Origin: Nocardioides psychrotolerans
GTDB taxonomy: Bacteria > Actinomycetota > Actinomycetes > Propionibacteriales > Nocardioidaceae
Direction of reading: 5' to 3'
Assembly (NCBI RefSeq): GCF_900113685.1
Contig: NZ_FOQG01000011.1
Coordinates: 1 to 64,000 of the forward strand
DNA: 64,000 bases
Made by a program: the position numbers and the translations under genes. Positions 1 through 11,243 of the stretch are shown piece after piece (position 1 is the first letter of the stretch; each line of letters opens with the position of its first letter). A model generated the notes under the pieces. The model ran no database searches, had not been told where the DNA came from, and saw nothing but the letters and a program-made list of their open reading frames with translations.

Positions 1-334
1 CCCGCGCAGTCGCCGTCGCCGCGAACATGGCCAAAGCCAGATGGGCCACCGTGCGCCGCAACATCATCAACACACCAGCCCGAATCGCGGCCACCGGCCG
101 CAGGCTCGTCCTGCACCTGCCCACCGGCTGGCCCTGGGCCGAGCACTGGCAACACCTGCACGCCACCGCGATCACCAGCAGCGGCTGACACCTCGACCTC
201 GACCCGACGACCAGGACCACAGTGGAAGAACCGGACAGACCGGCAATCCAGCCACGCCCACACACCGGGTCCCGTCTAGCGCCACTCGAATCAGCAAGCA
301 GAGTTTGCCGTCGGTGAATCAGGGCTGAATGGGG
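1..334 (+). mobile_element. 3' end of an IS1380-type insertion sequence
   Basis: The window opens inside a transposase reading frame that ends at 188; about 145 bases of non-coding DNA follow before unrelated sequence. The stretch from about 310 to 334 is a plausible terminal repeat, but the other end lies outside the window, so the right boundary is a guess. Whether the element is intact cannot be judged. Confidence 0.5.
3..188 (+). CDS. IS1380-family transposase, C-terminal fragment (5' end outside window)
   Basis: Sixty-one residues are readable before a TGA at 186-188. The tail carries the block RRLVLHLPTGWPW, followed by a short end, which is the pattern I know from the extreme C-terminus of actinobacterial IS1380-family DDE transposases; the preceding residues RRNIINTPARIA also fit that family. 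No catalytic residue lies in the visible part. Since the frame is open to the window edge, this could be the end of an intact gene or a remnant. Identification rests on remembered family similarity only. Confidence 0.65.
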   Translation, partial: RAVAVAANMAKARWATVRRNIINTPARIAATGRRLVLHLPTGWPWAEHWQHLHATAITSSG

Positions 335-407
335 AAGGTCCTGCTGCTCGGTCCGCAAGAGCGCGGAACGTCAACCGCACAACTGCCGAAGTGCGGGCAT
401 GGTGTGG

Positions 408-674
408 TCAGATCCAGATGAGCGTCGCGCTAGCGGCGATGATGGCGATGATGGCCAACACGATCGCGGCATTGCCCATGTCCCGACTGCGCTCGTGGCC
501 GCGCGAGATCACGCCCAGCGGCAGCGCGATTACCGCGGCGAGGTAGGCCAGGGGGCTGTAGAAGTAGGTCACCGAAAGGGCGGCACTCAGTATCGCCACG
601 CCCAGGGCCAGGGCGCCGAGCGGGCGAATGTCAGGTTCCGTGGTTTCCTCGGTCGCAGCGTAGTTCCGCACCAT
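408..674 (-). CDS. small membrane protein, DUF4190-like
   Basis: An 88-residue protein that I cannot assign a function. It has a short acidic N-terminus (MVRNYAATEETTEPD), then a hydrophobic stretch of about 40 residues that can form two membrane segments, a charged loop SRGHERSRDMG, and a final hydrophobic segment ending IIAASATLIWI at the C-terminus. This layout resembles DUF4190-type small membrane proteins. The frame is open further upstream, but that extension is Arg-rich and unlike the rest, so the ATG at 674 is preferred. It stands alone between an IS end and a broken gene, in DNA that looks accessory. Confidence 0.55.
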   Translation of the reverse strand: MVRNYAATEETTEPDIRPLGALALGVAILSAALSVTYFYSPLAYLAAVIALPLGVISRGHERSRDMGNAAIVLAIIAIIAASATLIWI

Positions 675-727
675 GCGGGCCACGTCCGCACATGCTGAGG
701 TCAGCGCCCTTCTGACAGGCTCGCCCC

Positions 728-942
728 GTGAACGAACGGGCCAACTACGAGCACCTGGTCCGCGCTCTGAGCGAGTGGACCTCTGCAACCGAGGTGGCGC
801 CGGGCCGCATCGAAGTCTCGATCCCCGATGGCACGGGATTCAGGACCCTGAGCCCGGCACGCGCGGATGGTTCGCCTACAACCGCGACGGCAGTCCCGGC
901 GAACGGTTTGCGGACTTCGTCGAACCCGCCGAAGAGGGCTGA
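728..942 (+). pseudogene. small hypothetical gene broken by a frameshift
   Basis: From the GTG at 728 one frame reads a sensible acidic protein (NERANYEHLVRALSEWTSAT, then EVAPGRIEVSIPDGTGF) up to about 845, after which that frame becomes low-complexity. From about 850 a neighbouring frame reads GWFAYNRDGSPGERFADFVE and stops at 942. The two halves look like one roughly 70-residue protein joined by a single indel or small deletion near 840-870. I do not recognise the family. A sequencing or assembly error is also possible. It sits beside an insertion-sequence end, where gene decay is expected. Confidence 0.5.
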
Positions 943-1003
943 GACGACCGCATTGTCTGAGGCTCCGCAGGACGGGGCAAGGGCCGACTGGCGGGCGCCA
1001 GCC

Positions 1004-1576
1004 CTACGGCCGGAACGGGAACCCGTAGCCGAAGAACACGACCGGCTCGCGCTCCTGGTCGTCGTCCCGGGTGATCGACCCGAGCCATTCGTCGAGCGTG
1101 GTGTCGAGCCGGGTGAGCAGGTCGGCGAGCTCCGCCGGCGTGGCCCGTGTGTTCACCTCGGTGGAGAACGCCGCTCGACGCCACGTCTCCGGACAGCGGT
1201 CCCGCCGGGCGGCCCAGGCCCGGAGCATCTCGCCCTGGTGACGCACCGCGAGTCGCTCGGCGCCGCGGGCCCGATGCTGGTCCGCGGGCGCGTCGAAGTC
1301 CTCCAGCGACCAGCTCCACGTCTTGTCGACGAGTCGCCACCACGAGGTCCGACCGTCCGTGGCCAGCTCCGGGGCGGGCTCGACGAAGCCCGCCTTCTCG
1401 AGCGCGCGCAGGTGGTGGCTGACGCTGCCGACGGCGGCGCCGACCTCACGCGCGAGCGTGCTGACCGTGCACGGTCCCCGGGCGGCGAGCAGGTCCACGA
1501 GGCGCCGTCGTAGGGGCTCGCGGAAGGCGATGAGCTCGCTCATGCTGGAGCTGGTGGAGTTCGTGGCTTCTGTCAT
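1004..1576 (-). CDS. winged-helix (ArsR-like) transcriptional regulator
   Basis: A 190-residue DNA-binding regulator. After a short N-terminal tail, residues about 14-75 form a winged helix: the region LAREVGAAVGSVSHHLRALE is a typical ArsR-like recognition helix that follows a partially conserved dimer helix, and GFVEPAPE leads into the wing. The C-terminal 100 residues, rich in Trp and Arg, are a probable ligand or dimerisation domain that I cannot name. The ATG at 1576 is chosen because a promoter with both -35 and -10 boxes lies directly before it. It is divergent from the 1734-4830 gene trio and is the obvious candidate regulator for it, though no operator was recognised. Confidence 0.8.
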   Translation of the reverse strand: MTEATNSTSSSMSELIAFREPLRRRLVDLLAARGPCTVSTLAREVGAAVGSVSHHLRALEKAGFVEPAPELATDGRTSWWRLVDKTWSWSLEDFDAPADQHRARGAERLAVRHQGEMLRAWAARRDRCPETWRRAAFSTEVNTRATPAELADLLTRLDTTLDEWLGSITRDDDQEREPVVFFGYGFPFRP

Positions 1577-1582
1577 GAGGCG

Positions 1583-1611
1583 ACCGTAGGAACGACGAGC
1601 CCGAGGGGCAA
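1583..1611 (-). promoter_or_regulatory. promoter of the 1576 regulator, leaderless
   Basis: On the minus strand TTGCCC (1611-1606) and TACGGT (1588-1583) are separated by exactly 17 bases. The -10 box ends six bases before the ATG, so transcription should start at or next to the start codon. Confidence 0.6.
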
Positions 1612-1733
1612 GGGCTCTTGTACGTCTCGCCTCCACCTCGCCGCCTTCCACCCGTAGGGGCGAGCCGGAGATGGGTCGCGGACTCCCATACTCGAGGACA
1701 TGTTGTGTGCGAGCAGGTGCCGATCGATGCTGG

Positions 1734-2783
1734 ATGACTGAGCGCCAGGACGTCCTGCTCACCTTCCACCGCGACCCGGTCCCCGTGCTCGACCTGGTGC
1801 ACGCCGTCCTCCACGCCGTCCCCGCGACCGCGGGGCCGCTCGAGCCCCTGGGTCACGGCCTGACCGACGGTGTGCCGCAGCCGGGCGCGGGGGAGACCAT
1901 GGAGCGCTGGGAGGTCCTGGCCACCCTCGGCGCCCACGACCTCCAGGTGGCCCGGGCCGCGGAGCCGCACCTCGACGCGCTGGCGATCCTCGACGAGGCG
2001 GGCCGCAGCGACCTGACCGGGCCGGAGCTGCGCTGGGGTGTCTTCGCGGCCGAAGGGCCGGGCCTACGACTCACCGCGGAGCAGCACGACGACGACACCT
2101 GGACCCTCTCCGGCACCAAGCCCTGGTGCTCCTTGGGCTCCCAGCTCGAGCGGGCCCTCGTGACGGCCTGGGTCGACGAGGAGCGCCGCGGGATGTTCGC
2201 CGTCGACCTCACCGACCCCCGTGTCACCCCGGCAGGGACCGGACAGTCCTGGGCGCCGAGCGGCCTCCGCGACATTCCCAGCGGATCCCTCGCCTTCGAC
2301 GCCGTCGACGCCCGGCCCGTCGGCGACCCCGGCTGGTACCTCCGCCGCGACGGCTTCGGCTGGGGCGGCATCGGCGTGGCCGCCGTCTGGTACGGCGGCG
2401 CGGTGGCCGTCCACCGACGGATGCTCCGGCAGGCCGGTGGCCGGGCTCTCGACCAGGTCGGGCTCGCGCACCTCGGGGCAGCCGACGCGTGCCTGCACGG
2501 CGCGCGTGCGGTCCTCGCGGAGTCGGCCGCCGCCGTCGACGCCGGACTCGTGACGGGTCCGGCCGGCCGGGTCGCCGCACTGCGCGTCCGCCAGGTCGTG
2601 GCGGACGCCGTCGAAGCGGTCCTGCTCCACGCCGCCCATGCCCTGGGACCGGCGCCGCTGGTGGAGGCCGAGCACGCGCGCCGGGTCGCCGACCTGCAGC
2701 TCTACGTCCGCCAGCACCACGCCGAGCGCGACGCCGCTGCCCTTGGCCGTGCCCTCACGGAGCCCACGGAGGCGACCCGATGA
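1734..2783 (+). CDS. acyl-CoA dehydrogenase-like protein
   Basis: A 349-residue protein with the acyl-CoA dehydrogenase fold: an N-terminal helical part, a central beta domain with LRLTAEQHDDDTWTLSGTKPW followed by CSLGSQ, and a C-terminal helical bundle. It is shorter than ordinary members (about 380-400) and I see no clear catalytic Glu or the usual C-terminal FAD/substrate motif, so a true fatty-acid dehydrogenase role is doubtful. The ATG at 1734 matches the start of family-like sequence; the ribosome site is weak. Its TGA overlaps the ATG of the next gene (ATGA), implying coupled translation with the deacetylase-methyltransferase and the glycosyltransferase. Function is probably tied to that cluster, perhaps oxidising or binding an acylated sugar intermediate (inference). 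Confidence 0.75.
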   Translation: MTERQDVLLTFHRDPVPVLDLVHAVLHAVPATAGPLEPLGHGLTDGVPQPGAGETMERWEVLATLGAHDLQVARAAEPHLDALAILDEAGRSDLTGPELRWGVFAAEGPGLRLTAEQHDDDTWTLSGTKPWCSLGSQLERALVTAWVDEERRGMFAVDLTDPRVTPAGTGQSWAPSGLRDIPSGSLAFDAVDARPVGDPGWYLRRDGFGWGGIGVAAVWYGGAVAVHRRMLRQAGGRALDQVGLAHLGAADACLHGARAVLAESAAAVDAGLVTGPAGRVAALRVRQVVADAVEAVLLHAAHALGPAPLVEAEHARRVADLQLYVRQHHAERDAAALGRALTEPTEATR

Positions 2784-4114
2784 CCGACTTCACCCACGAC
2801 ACCCCGGGCACCCGCGCGAAGGAGTGGCAGACCCACGACCGCTGGCAGACGCTGGAGCCCGTCGACCCGTGGCGCGACGCCCCGGATCGCGTCGTCGTCC
2901 TTGCCGCCCACCCCGACGACGAGTCGCTCGGTGCGGGCGGGCTCATGGCCGAGGCCGCCCGGCGCGGCCTCCAGGTCGACCTGCTGCTGCTCACCGACGG
3001 CGAGGGCAGCCACCCCGGCTCGCCGACCCACCCACCCGAGCTCCTCGCCCGCCGCCGCCGTACCGAGGGCGCCGCCGCCGCCCGTGCCCTCGGCGTCACC
3101 GGCGACGTCGTGCGTCTGGGCCTGCCCGACGGGGACGTCGCCACCCACCACGCCTCCGTCGTACGACGGGTGGTCGCGGTTCTCGGGGACGCGCGCCGCA
3201 CGCTCCTGGTCGCGCCCTGGCGCGGCGACGGCCACCCCGACCACGAGGCCGCCGGACACGTGGCGGCCGCGGTGGCAGTGCGCACGGGTGCGCGCTTGGT
3301 GGAGTACCCCGTCTGGTTCTGGCACTGGGGCACGCCCGATGCTGCTCCGTGGGACCTCCTCGGAGCCGTGCGACTCGACGAGGACGCGAGGACCCGCAAG
3401 GAGCAGGCGATCGCGGCGCACGTCACCCAGGTGCAGCGGCTCTCCGAGCTGCCCGGCGACGAGGTGCTGCTCGGCGAGGACCTGCTGGAGCACTTCACGG
3501 GTGACGTCGAGGTCTTCGTGACCCAGCCCGCGACCGACCCCGCCCTGGACGAGCTGCACGTGCGCGACGCGGACCCGTGGGGCACCGAGGTGCGGTGGTA
3601 CGAGCAGCGCAAGCGTGACCTGACGCTGGCGGCGCTGCCCCGCCCGACCTACGGCCGCGCGCTCGAGGTCGGCTGCTCGAGGGGGTCCCTCACCCGGGCC
3701 CTCGCCGCGCGCTCCGAGCACGTGCTGGCCCTCGACTCCTCTCCGCGGGCGGTGGAGCTGGCTCGGGCAGCGCTCGCCGACCTCGCGACCGTCGAGGTCC
3801 GCCAGGCGCAGGTGCCCGGTGAGTGGCCGGCGGGGGAGTTCGACCTCGTGGTCGTCTCCGAGGTCGCCTACTTCCTCAGCCCCGTGGCGCTCGAGGACCT
3901 CGTGGAGCGGATCCGCGCCTGCCTCACCCCCGACGGGACAGTGGTGCTCGCGCACTGGCGGCACCCGGTCGAGGGCTGGCCCCTGGACGGGCCGCACGCC
4001 CACGACGTCGTGCGCGCGGCCGACCTGCGTCCCGAGCTCGGCTCCTACTCCGACCGTGACGTGGAGATCGTCGTCCTCGGCGTGGAGGCCACGTTGCCGG
4101 ACCCCACGGGATGA
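2780..4114 (+). CDS. bifunctional PIG-L family deacetylase / SAM-dependent methyltransferase
   Basis: A 444-residue two-domain enzyme. Residues about 35-230 are a PIG-L/LmbE zinc-dependent N-acetyl-sugar deacetylase: AAHPDDE at 42-48 and GDGHPDHEAAG near 150-160 supply the metal ligands. Residues about 265-440 are a class I methyltransferase with motif I LEVGCSRG near 294 and a later motif around DLVVVSEV. Members of PIG-L act on N-acetylglucosamine-type conjugates (MshB, Mca, LmbE), so this protein probably deacetylates an amino-sugar conjugate and methylates the product, but no substrate can be read from the sequence. It overlaps both neighbours by ATGA and must be co-translated with them. 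The fusion itself is the notable feature. Confidence 0.88.
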   Translation: MTDFTHDTPGTRAKEWQTHDRWQTLEPVDPWRDAPDRVVVLAAHPDDESLGAGGLMAEAARRGLQVDLLLLTDGEGSHPGSPTHPPELLARRRRTEGAAAARALGVTGDVVRLGLPDGDVATHHASVVRRVVAVLGDARRTLLVAPWRGDGHPDHEAAGHVAAAVAVRTGARLVEYPVWFWHWGTPDAAPWDLLGAVRLDEDARTRKEQAIAAHVTQVQRLSELPGDEVLLGEDLLEHFTGDVEVFVTQPATDPALDELHVRDADPWGTEVRWYEQRKRDLTLAALPRPTYGRALEVGCSRGSLTRALAARSEHVLALDSSPRAVELARAALADLATVEVRQAQVPGEWPAGEFDLVVVSEVAYFLSPVALEDLVERIRACLTPDGTVVLAHWRHPVEGWPLDGPHAHDVVRAADLRPELGSYSDRDVEIVVLGVEATLPDPTG

Positions 4115-4830
4115 ATCCCGTCACGACGGGCGCCGTCACCCAGGTCCAGGTGGTGATCCCGGCGCGCGACGAGGAGGCTCGGCTCGGGGCCTGCCTGCGC
4201 TCGGTGGAGCAGGCGGTCCAGCGGGTGCGCTCCGGCAGGCCGGGGCTCCGCGTCGGGGTCACCGTCGTGCTCGACCGGTGCACCGACGCCTCAGCGGTCG
4301 TCGCGAGCCGCTTCGCCGTGGACGTCGTCGAGTCCCACTGGGGCAACGTCGGCGCGGCGCGGCGCGCCGGGATCGAGCAGATCGACAGGCCGGGAGCCGA
4401 CGCGCCCGCCAGGGTCTGGGTCGCCTGCACGGACGCCGACACCGTCGTGCCCGAAACCTGGTTGCTCGACCAGGTCCTCCAGGCGGAGGCCGGGGTCCGG
4501 CTGGTCGTCGGTGCCGTCGTGCCCGACCCGGCCGACGGCGACGCGGCCGTCGCGGGGCTGTGGCGCGATCGGCACCGCGGCTCGCACGCCGGCGACCACG
4601 TCCACGGAGCCAACCTCGGCTTCCGGCTCGACGTCTACCACGCGGTCGGTGGCTTCCGCGCGCTCGCCGAGCACGAGGACGTGGCCCTGGTGCGGGCGTT
4701 GCAGGCGCACGGCGTACGCCAGGGTGTCGCGCCCACCGTCGTCACCTCGGCCCGGCTGGCGGGACGCACACCCGGCGGTTTCGCGGGCTACCTGCGCGAC
4801 CTCGACGCGGTGCTGCGCGTGGAGGCGTAA
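4111..4830 (+). CDS. family 2 glycosyltransferase
   Basis: A 239-residue GT-A enzyme of glycosyltransferase family 2. The nucleotide-binding start VVIPARDEEARLGACLRS lies at residues 14-31, the DAD metal motif at 108-110 within ACTDADT, and an acceptor-side GGF...EHEDVALV block near 180-195. There is no membrane segment, so it acts in the cytoplasm on a soluble or membrane-surface acceptor. It starts inside the stop of the deacetylase-methyltransferase (ATGA) and ends the trio. Together the three genes could build and trim a glycoside whose identity is unknown. The 170 bases after it hold no gene, only weak inverted repeats and the ribosome site of treX. Confidence 0.85.
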   Translation: MNPVTTGAVTQVQVVIPARDEEARLGACLRSVEQAVQRVRSGRPGLRVGVTVVLDRCTDASAVVASRFAVDVVESHWGNVGAARRAGIEQIDRPGADAPARVWVACTDADTVVPETWLLDQVLQAEAGVRLVVGAVVPDPADGDAAVAGLWRDRHRGSHAGDHVHGANLGFRLDVYHAVGGFRALAEHEDVALVRALQAHGVRQGVAPTVVTSARLAGRTPGGFAGYLRDLDAVLRVEA

Positions 4831-5000
4831 GCCTTGCCTGACTGGAGGCTGGCGCTGCTGGACGACAGGCACGTGTCGGATCCCACGTCAGGGTGATGGT
4901 GGATGATGCGTGGACAGCCGCGACCGGGGTACTGGGCCGCGGACGAATCGTCGACGAGGACGAGTCACCCCTTCCAAGCTGACTGATCATCGGAGGCACC

Positions 5001-7175
<2,175 letters not shown>

Positions 7176-7181
7176 CGCGCG

Positions 7182-9491
7182 ATGGCTGCGAGGGCTCCCC
7201 GCAACACCTACCGCTTCCAGGTCACGGCCGACTTCGACCTGCACGAGGCCGCCCGTCGGCTGCCCTACCTGCACGACCTCGGCGTCGACTGGGTCTACCT
7301 CTCGCCGCTGCTGTCGGCGGAGCCCGGCAGCGACCACGGTTACGACGTCGTCTCGCACGCGGGCATCGACCCGACCCGCGGCGGTGCCGAGGGCCTCGCC
7401 GCCTTGTCGGCCGAGGCTCGGCGCCTCGGCATGGGCGTGCTGGTCGACATCGTGCCCAACCACGTCGGGGTCGCGAGCCCGGTCGAGAACGCGTGGTGGT
7501 GGGACCTGCTCACCCACGGGCGGCAGTCGCGCTACGCCGACGCGTTCGACGTCGACTGGGACTTCGGGGGCGGCCGGGTCCGGATCCCCGTCGTGGGCGA
7601 CGACGACGAGGGCTCCATCCGGGTCGTCGACGGCGAGCAGGGGCCGCTGTTGGGCTACCACGACCACCGCTTCCCGCTGGCACCCGGCACGAGCCGCCAC
7701 GACGAGCAGCACTACGAGCTGGTCTCCTGGCGCAGCGCCGACGACCAGCTCAACTACCGTCGCTTCTTCGCGGTCAACACCCTCGCGGCGGTGCGGGTCG
7801 AGGACCGGGCGGTCTTCGAGGAGAGCCACGCCGAGATCCGCCGCTGGTTCGACGAGGGCCTCGTCGACGGCCTGCGCGTGGACCATCCCGACGGGTTGCG
7901 CGACCCCCGCGGCTACCTCGACGACCTGGCCGGGCTCACCGGTGGCGCCTACGTCCTGGTCGAGAAGATCCTGGAGGAGGGGGAGGACCTGCCGCGCTCC
8001 TGGGCGACGGCCGGCACCACGGGCTACGACGCGCTCGGTCTCGTGGAGCGGGTCCTGGTGGACCCCGCCGGCCAGATCGCGCTCGACGAGCTTGAGACCC
8101 GCCTGCGGGGCCACGAGGTCGACTGGGCCGGGCTGATCCACGACACCAAGCGCGCGATCGCCGACGGCATCCTGCGCTCGGAAGTACGACGGATCGTGCG
8201 CGAGCTCCCCGCCGGGACGCGGGCGGCGGCCGAGGTCGGCGAGCTCGAGGACGGTGTGGCGGAGCTGCTGGCGTGCTTCCCGGTCTACCGCTCCTACCTG
8301 CCCGACGAGCAGCACCACCTCGACCGGGCCTTCACCATCGCCCGCACGCACCGGCCCGACCTCGCCGCCGTGCTCGGCGTGCTCGCTCCGGTCCTGAAGG
8401 ACGCCGACGGCGACGCCGCCCTGCGTTTCCAGCAGACCAGCGGCATGGTGATGGCCAAGGGTGTGGAGGACACCGCGTTCTACCGCTTCTCGCGGCTCAC
8501 CTCCCTCAACGAGGTCGGCGGCGACCCCAGCGTCTTCTCGGTGACGACCGAGCAGTGGCACGCGCACATGGCGCAGCGGCAGACCGTGTGGCCCGACGCG
8601 ATGACCACGCTGTCGACGCACGACACCAAGCGCGGAGAGGACGTCCGCGCCCGCATCACCGCCCTGGCGGAGATGCCCACGATCTGGGGGGACGCGCTCG
8701 ACCGGCTGCTCGAGCTGGCGCCGGCGCCCGACGCCGGCTTCGCCTCGCTGCTCTGGCAGGCCGTGCTCGGCGCCTGGCCGGCATCGCGCGAGCGGCTTCA
8801 CGCCTATGCCGAGAAGGCGATGCGCGAGGCGGGCGACCGCACGACGTGGACCGCACCCGACCAGGACTACGAGGAGGCCGTGCACCGGCTGGTCGACGCG
8901 GCGTTCGACTCCGAGGATGTCGCCGGGGTCCTCGACGAGCTGCTCGGCCACGTCGTCGCCCCGGGATGGGTCAACGCGCTGTCGGCCAAGCTGCTCGCGA
9001 TCACGATGCCGGGCGTGCCCGACGTCTACCAGGGCAGCGAGCTGTGGGAGCAGAGCCTGGTCGACCCCGACAACCGTCGCCCCGTCGACTACGACCTGCG
9101 TCGCGACCTGCTCAGCGGGGTGGAGACGTCCTCGCTCCCGCCGGCCCTGTCGACCTCGGTCGACTCCGTGGGGCTCGACAAGCTGCTGGTCACCTCACGG
9201 GCGCTGGGCCTGCGCCGCGACCGACCGGACCTCTTCGGCTCCTACACGCCCGTGGCTGCCAGCGGGCCTCTCGCCGACCACGTGCTGGCCTTCGACCGCG
9301 GGGGAGCGATCACGGTCGTGACGCGCCTGCCGTTCGGCCTCGAGTCCCAGGGTGGCTGGGGCAGCACGACGCTGGCGCTGCCCGAGGGGCGGTGGCGCGA
9401 CGTGCTGACCCTGCGACGCATTACCTCCGGCAGCCTGGCGAGCATGCTCTCGCCGCTGCCCGTGGCGTTGCTGGTCCGGGAGGACGCATGA
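7182..9491 (+). CDS. treY: maltooligosyl trehalose synthase TreY
   Basis: A 769-residue GH13 enzyme that converts the reducing-end alpha-1,4 bond of a maltooligosaccharide into the alpha,alpha-1,1 bond of trehalose. Visible blocks are VDIVPNHVG near residue 87, [13 protein letters not shown] near 229 (nucleophile Asp), VEKIL near 260 (Glu), and TLSTHDTKR near 477. Length fits the family (700-830). It starts six bases after the treX stop and its TGA overlaps the ATG of treZ, so translation of all three is coupled. The start [13 protein letters not shown] matches the usual TreY N-terminus closely. Confidence 0.95.
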   Translation: MAARAPRNTYRFQVTADFDLHEAARRLPYLHDLGVDWVYLSPLLSAEPGSDHGYDVVSHAGIDPTRGGAEGLAALSAEARRLGMGVLVDIVPNHVGVASPVENAWWWDLLTHGRQSRYADAFDVDWDFGGGRVRIPVVGDDDEGSIRVVDGEQGPLLGYHDHRFPLAPGTSRHDEQHYELVSWRSADDQLNYRRFFAVNTLAAVRVEDRAVFEESHAEIRRWFDEGLVDGLRVDHPDGLRDPRGYLDDLAGLTGGAYVLVEKILEEGEDLPRSWATAGTTGYDALGLVERVLVDPAGQIALDELETRLRGHEVDWAGLIHDTKRAIADGILRSEVRRIVRELPAGTRAAAEVGELEDGVAELLACFPVYRSYLPDEQHHLDRAFTIARTHRPDLAAVLGVLAPVLKDADGDAALRFQQTSGMVMAKGVEDTAFYRFSRLTSLNEVGGDPSVFSVTTEQWHAHMAQRQTVWPDAMTTLSTHDTKRGEDVRARITALAEMPTIWGDALDRLLELAPAPDAGFASLLWQAVLGAWPASRERLHAYAEKAMREAGDRTTWTAPDQDYEEAVHRLVDAAFDSEDVAGVLDELLGHVVAPGWVNALSAKLLAITMPGVPDVYQGSELWEQSLVDPDNRRPVDYDLRRDLLSGVETSSLPPALSTSVDSVGLDKLLVTSRALGLRRDRPDLFGSYTPVAASGPLADHVLAFDRGGAITVVTRLPFGLESQGGWGSTTLALPEGRWRDVLTLRRITSGSLASMLSPLPVALLVREDA

Positions 9492-11233
9492 GGAGCCGTT
9501 TCGACGTCTGGGCCCCACGGCCCTCGCGCGTGCGTCTGGCCGTCGCCGACGAGGTCGTCGAGATGACCCAGCGCGATAGCGGCTGGTGGACCCCCACCGA
9601 GCCCGTGCCCGACGGGGAGGTCGACTACGGCTACCTCCTCGACGACGACGAAACCCCGCGCCCCGACCCGCGCTCCCGGCGCCAGCCCTCCGGCGTACAC
9701 GAACGGTCGCGCACCTACGACCCGTCCTGCTTCGCCTGGACCGACGACGCCTGGACCGGGCGCCAGCTCGCCGGGTCGGTGATCTACGAGCTCCACATCG
9801 GCACGTTCACCCCCGAGGGCACCTTTGACGCCGCGCTCGGCAAGCTCGACCACCTGCGCTCGATCGGCGTCGACCTCGTCGAGGTCATGCCCGTCAACGC
9901 CGTCAACGGCACCCACAACTGGGGCTACGACGGCGTCCTGTGGTCGGCGGTCACCGAGTCCTACGGCGGTCCCGAGGGCTACCAGCGCTTCGTCGACGGC
10001 TGTCACGCCGCCGGCCTGGGGGTCATCCAGGACGTCGTCTACAACCACCTCGGACCCTCCGGCAACTACCTCCCGCTCTTCGGCCCCTACCTCAAGACCG
10101 GTGCCAACACCTGGGGCGACCTGGTCAACCTCGACGAGGAAGGTTCTGCGGAGGTCCGGCGGCTGATCCTCGACAACGTCCGGCTGTGGCTGCACGACTA
10201 CCACGTCGACGGGTTGCGCCTCGACGCCGTGCACGCGCTCGCCGACTCCTCCCCGACCCACCTGCTCGAGGAGATGGCGATCGAGGTGGCGTCCCTGTCC
10301 GCGCACCAGCGCCGCCCCCTCACCCTGATCGCGGAGTCGGACCTCAACGACCCGGTGATGGTGACCCCGCGCGAGGCCGGCGGTCTCGGTCTCGACGCCC
10401 AGTGGAGCGACGACTTCCACCATGCGGTGCACGTGGCGCTGACCGGGGAGACCGCGGGCTACTACGCCGACTTCGAGTCGCTCGACGCGCTGGCCAAGGT
10501 CTTCGAGCGCGGCTTCTTCCACGACGGCACCTACTCCTCCTTCCGCGAGCGCGACCACGGCGTGCCGATCGACACGACCGCGATGGGCACCTGGCGCCTG
10601 GTGGTCTGCACCCAGAACCACGACCAGATCGGCAACCGGGCAGTCGGCGACCGGATCAGCGAGGTCCTGGACGACGACCAGCTCGCCTGCGCGGCCCTGC
10701 TGACACTGGCCGGGCCGTTCACCCCGATGCTCTTCCAGGGCGAGGAGTGGGCGGCCGCCGAGCCGTTCCAGTTCTTCACCTCCCACCCGGAGCCCGAGCT
10801 GGCCAAGGCCACCGCCGAGGGGCGCATCAGGGAGTTCGAGAAGATGGGATGGGACCCTGCGGTGGTTCCCGACCCCCAGGACCCCGCCACCTTCGTGCGG
10901 TCCAAGCTCGACTGGTCCCAGCTCGAGATCGGTCGACACGCGCGCATCCTGGCGGTCTACCGACGCCTCGCCGAGCTGCGTCGCACGCTGCCGGAGCTGA
11001 CCGACCCGTCCTTCGCCCTCACCTCCACCCGGGTCGACGAGACCGCCCGCACGTTCGTCCTCGAGCGCGGCTCGGTCACCGTCGCGGTCAACCTGGGCGA
11101 GGCACCGGCCTCGCTCGAGGTCCGGGCCGGGGAGCTGCTCTTCGAGACCGAGGCGGGTGCCTCGCTGAGTGGCACCACCCTGTTGCTGCCGGCACACGCC
11201 GGCGCCCTGGTGCGCGCAGCCTCGTCCTCCTAG
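9488..11233 (+). CDS. treZ: maltooligosyl trehalose trehalohydrolase TreZ
   Basis: A 581-residue GH13 enzyme that releases trehalose from maltooligosyl trehalose. It opens with a CBM48-like domain ([18 protein letters not shown]), then the barrel with DVVYNHLG near residue 182, [10 protein letters not shown] near 239 (nucleophile), AESD near 282 and [10 protein letters not shown] near 375. The frame is open far upstream, but the ATG at 9488 overlapping the treY stop (ATGA) begins exactly where family similarity starts. Trehalose made here serves as compatible solute or, in actinobacteria, as a mycolate or GlgE precursor; no downstream user is in the window. The stop codon lies inside the -10 box of the next gene. 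Confidence 0.95.
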   Translation: MRSRFDVWAPRPSRVRLAVADEVVEMTQRDSGWWTPTEPVPDGEVDYGYLLDDDETPRPDPRSRRQPSGVHERSRTYDPSCFAWTDDAWTGRQLAGSVIYELHIGTFTPEGTFDAALGKLDHLRSIGVDLVEVMPVNAVNGTHNWGYDGVLWSAVTESYGGPEGYQRFVDGCHAAGLGVIQDVVYNHLGPSGNYLPLFGPYLKTGANTWGDLVNLDEEGSAEVRRLILDNVRLWLHDYHVDGLRLDAVHALADSSPTHLLEEMAIEVASLSAHQRRPLTLIAESDLNDPVMVTPREAGGLGLDAQWSDDFHHAVHVALTGETAGYYADFESLDALAKVFERGFFHDGTYSSFRERDHGVPIDTTAMGTWRLVVCTQNHDQIGNRAVGDRISEVLDDDQLACAALLTLAGPFTPMLFQGEEWAAAEPFQFFTSHPEPELAKATAEGRIREFEKMGWDPAVVPDPQDPATFVRSKLDWSQLEIGRHARILAVYRRLAELRRTLPELTDPSFALTSTRVDETARTFVLERGSVTVAVNLGEAPASLEVRAGELLFETEAGASLSGTTLLLPAHAGALVRAASSS

Positions 11234-11236
11234 TCT
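11231..11236 (+). promoter_or_regulatory. -10 box TAGTCT for the 11244 phosphotransferase
   Basis: TAGTCT ends seven bases before the GTG at 11244 and includes the stop codon of treZ. This would give a leaderless transcript independent of the trehalose operon. Confidence 0.45.
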
Positions 11237-11243
11237 CACGTCC

